Shown here: positions 59,191 through 64,000 of the stretch, in pieces
Numbering within the stretch: position 1 is the stretch's first letter
How the letters are laid out: every line of letters begins with the position of its first letter
Assembly (NCBI GenBank): GCA_963816985.1
Contig: CAWFMF010000004.1
Location: 2,976,001-3,040,000 of the forward strand
Reading direction: 5' to 3'
DNA from: JAIVJM01 sp963816985
GTDB lineage: Bacteria > Acidobacteriota > Blastocatellia > Pyrinomonadales > Pyrinomonadaceae
Length of the DNA stretch: 64,000 nt
The notes under the pieces: model-generated
The model's input: the letters and a program-made list of their open reading frames with translations, nothing else
The model's database searches: none
What the model was told of the DNA's origin: nothing
Translations under genes and position numbers: made by a program

Positions 59191-62100
59191 CTATTTGTGG
59201 ATGGGGTATTTCGGTCGCCGGGGCGCGACAATGGGGTTCTTGGCGGACTCGGCGAGGGCGATTTGGACGGCGCGTTCGAGTTGGGAGTCGCGGCCCGCGA
59301 GGAGGTCGCGGGGGGTGATTTCGACTTCGTGGTCGGGGGTGATGCCGACGTTCTCGATGCCGAAGGAGGTGCCGTCGGGGTTGTAGGCGGCGCGGTTGGG
59401 GAGTTGGACGTTGCCGCCGTCCATGAGGCCGGGCGTGAAGACGTAGGGGCCGATGCCGCCGCCGCCGGTGCGCGTGCCGACGATGGGGCCGACGCGGGCG
59501 AGCTTGTACATGAAGGCGAAGGTCTCCGCCGCCGAGAAGTTGTTTTCGTTGACGACGAGCACCTTCGTGTTGGGGCCGGGGTTGGTGGGCGTGGCGATGT
59601 CGTCGCCCTCGCGGAACATGTAGTAGTAGACGGGCTTGCGGCGGAGCCATTCGATGAGGTAGTCGGGCGTGATGCCGCCGCCGTTGTATCGCTGGTCAAT
59701 GACGACGCCGGGGCGGTCGGCGTAGCCCGTGAGGCCGCGCATCATCTCTATCGTCCCCGCGCCGTAGTTCGGGACGTAGATGTAGCCGAGCTTGCCCCCG
59801 GACAACTGCTCGACGCGGCGGCGGTTATCCTCGGCCCAGTTCGCGCGGCGGAGCGACTGCTCATCGGGCACGGGGAAGACGGTCAAGGTGCGCGCGCCTT
59901 CTCCGCTCGCCGTGACGGGCCGACTTTGATTTTGACGGGCTGGTTAGCCTTGCCTTCGAAGTAGGTGTAGACGCTCTTTGAAGTCTCGACGTTCTGGCCG
60001 TCAACTTCGAGGAGGTATTCGCCGTCCTTAACAGACGCGCCGGGGCGGTCGAGCGGGGCGGCGGACGAGCCGCCCGCCGAGTTGTACTGCGTCGAGCGGA
60101 GGACGCGCTTGAAGCGGTAGCGTGCGCCGTCCGTCTCGTAGTCCGCGCCGAGCAGTCCCGTGCGCGGCGGAGGCCCACCGGCGGGCGGCGGCTGGTCTCC
60201 GCCGCCGACGCCGAGGTGGCTCACGGAGACGTGGCCGAGCATCATGTTCATCAAGCCGTTCAAGTCCGAGCGGCGCGTCACCGTCGGCAAGTATTCGGCG
60301 TAGTGGCGCTCAAGCTCGGAGAGGTTCTGGCCGTGGTGGTTCGGGTCGTAGAACCAGTCGCGCATGATGCGCCAACTCTCGCGGTACATCTGCCGCCACT
60401 CGGCGCGCGGGTCAACCTTCACTTCCAAACGTTTGAAGTCGAGCTTGCCTTCGTCGGGCTTCGGCGGCTCTTTGGTCGAGACGAGGAACCAGTTCCGATC
60501 CTTCGCGTAGAGCAGGCGCTTGCCGTCGCGCGAGAACTCGAAGCCGCCGATCTCTTCGACGAACTTCTCGTGCTTCGGGGGCTTCGCGAGGTCATAAGTG
60601 TACAGCGACTGCGCGGGGTTCGAGCCGGGGCCGGGCGACTTCGGCCACTCGTTGACGAGGAGGAAGAACTTCCCGGCCTCCCCGTGGGGGATGAGCTGCG
60701 CGTAGTCGCGCGGCTGGTGCGGCAGGTCAATGACGCGCTCCGAGATGCCTTCGAAGTCAATGCGCGCGGGGGCCGAAGAGGCTTCGAGCTTCGCCGAGGG
60801 GTCGGGCTGGCCGTTAGGTAGAAGCGGCGAGGTCTGGTCGTTTTGCAGCACGACCATGTGCACGCGGCGGATGACCGAAGGGCGCGCGAGGACGCCGCTC
60901 AGGACGCCCCAGCCGAACTCGCTCGTCCCGGCGTTGGGGCTGGAAAGGAAGTAGAGGTACTTGCCGCTCGCGTCGAAGACGGGCGACTCGGTGTGCGTCC
61001 GCCCGTCGGTGATTTGGTGCGTCCGGTTAGCCGCGAGGTCGTGGACGTAGACCGTGCGGATGCGGTTGTGGAGGTGCTTCGAGTAAGTCAGGTAACGACT
61101 GTCGGGCGACCACGCGGGGCGCAGCTCTTCCTGATAAGAGTAGACGGACGTGTCTACCCGTTTGACGTTTCCGCTCTCGACATCGGCGTACCAGAGCGCG
61201 AGGCGCTTGTCGGCGAAGGCGAGCTTCTTCGAGTCGGGCGACCACGTGAGTTCTCTATAAAAAGAGGGCTTCGGCTCGACGGCGATTTTTTTAACCGCGC
61301 CCGCGCCGTCCGAGGGGCGGACGTGGAGTTGGTACTCGCCGGTCTCGTCGGAGAAGTAGGCGATTTGCTTGCCGTCGGGCGAGAGGGCGGCGAAGCGCTC
61401 GAAGGCGTTGGGCGTCTCTGTGAGGTTGCGCGAGTCGCCCGAAGAGGGGTTGAAGATGAGCACGTCGCCGCGCGCGCTGAAGACGAGTCGGTCGCCGTCC
61501 GAAGAGAGCGTCGCCCAGTCAATCGTGCGAGAGGCGTTGACCGTGCGGGGCTGAAGCTCCGACTCGTCCGGCTTGACTCGGACTTCGACGACGCGCGTCT
61601 GGTTCGAGGCGAGGTCGTAGAGATGGATGCGCCCGTCGCGGACGAAGACGATTGAGTCCGGCCCGGCTGAAGCCCAGCGGATGCCGTAGCGTTCGAAGTT
61701 CGAGAGCTGCTTCGTCTGCTTGTTCGAGAGGTCGTAAGAGAAGAGGTTGTAAGTCCCCGTCCGGTCGGAGATGAAGTAAATCTTGTTGCCGACCCACATC
61801 GGCATGAGGTCGTTGTAGTCGCCCGCCGGGAGACGTTCGAGCGCGCCGTCGCTCAAGCTCACAATCCAGACGAGACCCTTCCCACCGCCGCGATAGAAAC
61901 GCCAGTCGCCGACGGTCGCGGCCATCGGGTTGTAAGCGATGCGCTTGCCGTCGGGCGAGAGCGAGCCGCTCTGTGCCCTCGGCAGCGGAAGCTCGTTCGG
62001 CATTGTCGAGCCGCCCGGCTCCAACGTGTAGACGCGTTGGAAGGCTGTGCGGTTCGAGGCGAAGAGCAGCCGCTTGCCGTCGGGCGTCCAGGCGAAAGGG

Positions 62101-62438
62101 AACTCCGTGCCGGGATGAAAGGTGAGCCGCTCGGCCTCGCCACCGGCGGCGGGGCCGACGTACACGTCCCACGCGGGGCCGGACTGTTTGCCGTAGGCGA
62201 GCCGCGAGCCGTCCGGCGAGAAGACGGGGAAGTTGTACGAGCCGGGCGTCGGGTTGAGCCGCCGCGCCTCGCCGCCGCCGCGCTCGACGAGCCAGATGTC
62301 GCCCGCGTAAGAGAAGGCGATATGCGTCCGGTTGACGGCGACGCGCCCGAAGAGCATCGGCGCGCTCGCTCCTTGCGCGTGAGCGCCCGCGCAGAACAGG
62401 AGAATGAGGAGGATTGAAGGCAGTGCGGCTCTCGGCAT
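59191..62438 (-). CDS. Tricorn-type S41 protease (frame break near 59918)
   Basis: A protein of about 1080 residues when one missing base near 59916-59922 is restored. Signal peptide (LPSILLILLFCAGAHAQ). The WD40-like beta-propeller with repeated SPDGSRLAY, TPDGKRLLFASN, SPDGKRIAY and SPDGKQIAY motifs covers residues about 30-520. The tricorn core follows (EWRQMYRESWRIMRDWFYDP), then a PDZ-like region (DGEYLLEVDGQNVETSKSVY) and the S41 protease (GYIYVPNYGAGTIEMM, ENNFSAAETFAFMYKLARVG with the nucleophile Ser, GTRTGGGG). The break falls in the PDZ-protease junction: one frame ends at 59883, the other resumes GARTLTVFPVPDEQ. Exported peptidase. ATG 62438. Confidence 0.9.
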
Positions 62439-62587
62439 GTGAAGTATCTCCGTTTTTCTTAGTCTTCGACCGTTCGCGGGAGAGCGGGTCTTCGGGTGCG
62501 GAGACTATAGCCCGCACGGGCGCGGGGCGTCTTGGAAGACAGAAAGCTTGTTGGAAAAAAAGTGGGCGGCGGGCGGTCAGCGGTTCG

Positions 62588-62863
62588 GAGCGCCGGAGGC
62601 GCGTCGGAGATGAGCCGGGGGTGAAGCCGAAGGAGCGAGCCGCAGGCGTGCGACGAAGGCGCAGCCCCCGGAAGCAGGTCAAGAAAAAACATCTCGCCCC
62701 GGCAGGGGCGACGGAAACGACGCGCGTTCGTATTCGGCGCGTGTTCCCGCGCCCCTGCCGGGGCGCATAATTTTTTATGCTGCGCTGTTCCGGGGGTTCG
62801 CGCTTCGGTCGCTCTCGCTCCCTCGCACACCCCCGGCTCATCTCAGACGCGCCTCCGGCGCTC
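62588..62863. repeat. Nested palindromic array D
   Basis: Outer arms of 35 bases (62588-62622 and 62829-62863) match at all but one position, beginning GAGCGCCGGAGGCGCGTC and ending GAGCCGGGGGT. Inner modules include GCCGCAGGCGTGCG-type pairs and CGCCCCGGCAGGGGCG paired with CGCCCCTGCCGGGGCG. Lies between divergent-looking tricorn and AraC genes (both minus strand). Confidence 0.85.
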
Positions 62864-62901
62864 TTAACTGCGTACCACCTACTTCATTCCTGCGTACTTC
62901 T

Positions 62902-63735
62902 TCAATTCCCCCGCGCGGCGGAGCGGAACTCGGCGGGGGTGAGGCCGGTGTGGCGTTTGAAGGCGTTGGAGAAGTGGCTCTGGTCGTAGAAGCCTGTGTC
63001 GGCGGCAATCTCGCTCAAGGGGCGTTCGGAGAGCGCCATCTCGGCGCAGGCCCGCTCGACGCGGAGGCGGCGCGCGTACTCGCCGACGCTCTCGCGGTAG
63101 AAGCGTCGGAACTCGTGCGCGAGGTGGACGGGGTGGACGCCGACCTCGCTGGCGAGCGCGGCGAGCGCGGGGACGACGCCCGACTGCTCATGCAGTATCT
63201 CGCGCGCACGCTCAAGCCAACGCGGCGCGCGGCGTTCGCGCGCACGCGCGCCGCGTCGCGCGACCTCGGCCACCAGCTCAAGGATGATGCCCTCGACGGC
63301 GAGCGGCGAATACTTGTCCGACTCGCGGAACTCGCGGTAGAGCCTGAGCGCGAGGCCGACCGCCGGGCCGCCCTCGAAGCAGTCCGGGCTCGCGATCTGC
63401 AAGTCGTATTCGCGCAGTCGTTCGAGCCAGCACGGCTTCACATCGGCGCGGAAGATGCGCACCTCCTGTTCGTGGAAGGCGACGGCGTGCGCGCGTCCGG
63501 GCGGGTGCGAGAGGAGCGCGGCGGGTTTGCCGCGCAGCTCCGTGTCGCCGATGGTCTCGGTGTAGCCGCCTCGGAGGACGAGGCTGAAGTAGGCGGGCTC
63601 GTGTTCGTGCTTCGGCATCCGCAGGCCGGGCGGGTACGCGCACTCGGTCAAGACGAAGCCGCCGACCTCGCGGCGGCTGAGAAGCGTCGGCGTCTTGACG
63701 CGGCGCTCGACGGCGCGGGCTCTGGACTCCGGCAT
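62902..63735 (-). CDS. AraC-family transcriptional regulator
   Basis: A protein of 277 residues. The N-terminal cupin-like ligand domain (PPGLRMPKHEHEPAYFSLVL, LRGKPAALLSHPPGRAHAVA) is followed by the C-terminal double helix-turn-helix: LAALASEVGVHPVHLAHEFR and LSEIAADTGFYDQSHFSNAF, then KRHTGLTPAEFR. ATG 63735. The ligand and targets are unknown. It is last of the complete genes before the right edge. Confidence 0.9.
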   Translation of the reverse strand: MPESRARAVERRVKTPTLLSRREVGGFVLTECAYPPGLRMPKHEHEPAYFSLVLRGGYTETIGDTELRGKPAALLSHPPGRAHAVAFHEQEVRIFRADVKPCWLERLREYDLQIASPDCFEGGPAVGLALRLYREFRESDKYSPLAVEGIILELVAEVARRGARARERRAPRWLERAREILHEQSGVVPALAALASEVGVHPVHLAHEFRRFYRESVGEYARRLRVERACAEMALSERPLSEIAADTGFYDQSHFSNAFKRHTGLTPAEFRSAARGN

Positions 63736-63904
63736 GGGCGTTCTCCTTACGGTCGGGCGAATGATTTCGGTTTGCGGCGAATGAAGGGCGGGGGAGCCGG
63801 GGCGTTGATTTCAGCCGCACGTCTTTTGCCTGTTCAAAGGCAATAACGCCGCGCGCGCCCGTTTAGTTGCCGGAACTTCTGAAGGCGGCGGCGCGTCGTC
63901 GGCC

Positions 63905-64000
63905 TCAGTTCTGCGTGAGGGTTTGGAGCGCCTTCCGCGCACTCTCTGACTTGGGGTCGAGTTCGAGCGCCTTCCGGTAGTTGTCTATCGCCGACTGCTT
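63905..64000 (-). CDS. C-terminal end of a TPR-repeat protein (partial)
   Basis: The complement encodes KQSAIDNYRKALELDPKSE, then SARKALQTLTQN and TGA at 63905-63907. This is the last TPR repeat (A-x-x-x-Y-x-x-A-L-x-L-x-P) of a gene running off the right edge. The rest is outside the window. Confidence 0.75.
   Translation of the reverse strand, partial: KQSAIDNYRKALELDPKSESARKALQTLTQN

Noticed and set aside
61519..62841. 440-codon frame overlapping the tricorn gene start
   Set aside because: An alternative frame of the tricorn gene and of the palindromic array; Arg-rich and without motifs.

Overview
The window is GC-rich bacterial chromosome in which every complete core gene is bacterial and no tRNA or rRNA was found. 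Gene order (rplQ, accB-accC, rplU-rpmA-obgE-nadD-rsfS-rlmH), a Calx-beta/DUF4214 surface protein, a GWxTD protein, a tricorn-type S41 protease and a TPR/Fis-type regulator point to Acidobacteriota, most likely class Blastocatellia (Pyrinomonadaceae-like). This assignment is inferred from protein style and synteny, not from a phylogenetic marker.

Layout. 1-18.8 kb is core: ribosomal protein L17 end, acetyl-CoA carboxylase subunits, a ribosome-assembly/NAD operon containing a receiver-less sigma-54 activator, DksA-like and ComF proteins, a proline iminopeptidase, HNH nuclease, TatA, RarA and envelope proteins. 18.83-34.24 kb is an AT-richer integrated element of about 15.4 kb. It is bounded by a perfect 17-bp direct repeat that is exactly the 3' end of ychF, has a tyrosine integrase beside the right repeat, and carries a TOPRIM/AAA primase, a fused DNA methyltransferase-nuclease, two excisionase-like HTH proteins, an IS630 copy and unusual cargo. 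The cargo includes a decayed TPR-HTH regulator divergent from a small exported repeat peptide, and a PadR-led cluster of stand-alone GDLxEEY-domain proteins. 34.2-64 kb is core again: ychF, two multi-pass membrane proteins (one Agl23-like), a 1362-residue surface protein, smc with an acidic insert in its head, a CorC/TlyC-type CBS protein, a YheT-type hydrolase, recQ, methyltransferase, thioesterase, tricorn protease and an AraC regulator.

Two intergenic structure families run through the core. The first is hairpins whose arms are tandem 7-bp repeats, with a different heptamer at each site and strict 7-bp phasing. The second is large nested palindromes of about 200-290 bp, in which several small palindromic modules occur in mirrored order. 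Both touch gene ends and sometimes supply start regions or C-terminal codons.

Caution: at least twelve single-base frame breaks are visible, several in conserved core genes (accB, tricorn protease, GWxTD protein, YheT-like hydrolase). Residual consensus indels are therefore likely, and pseudogene calls in the element should be read with that in mind; two in-frame stop codons in element genes are not explained by indels.
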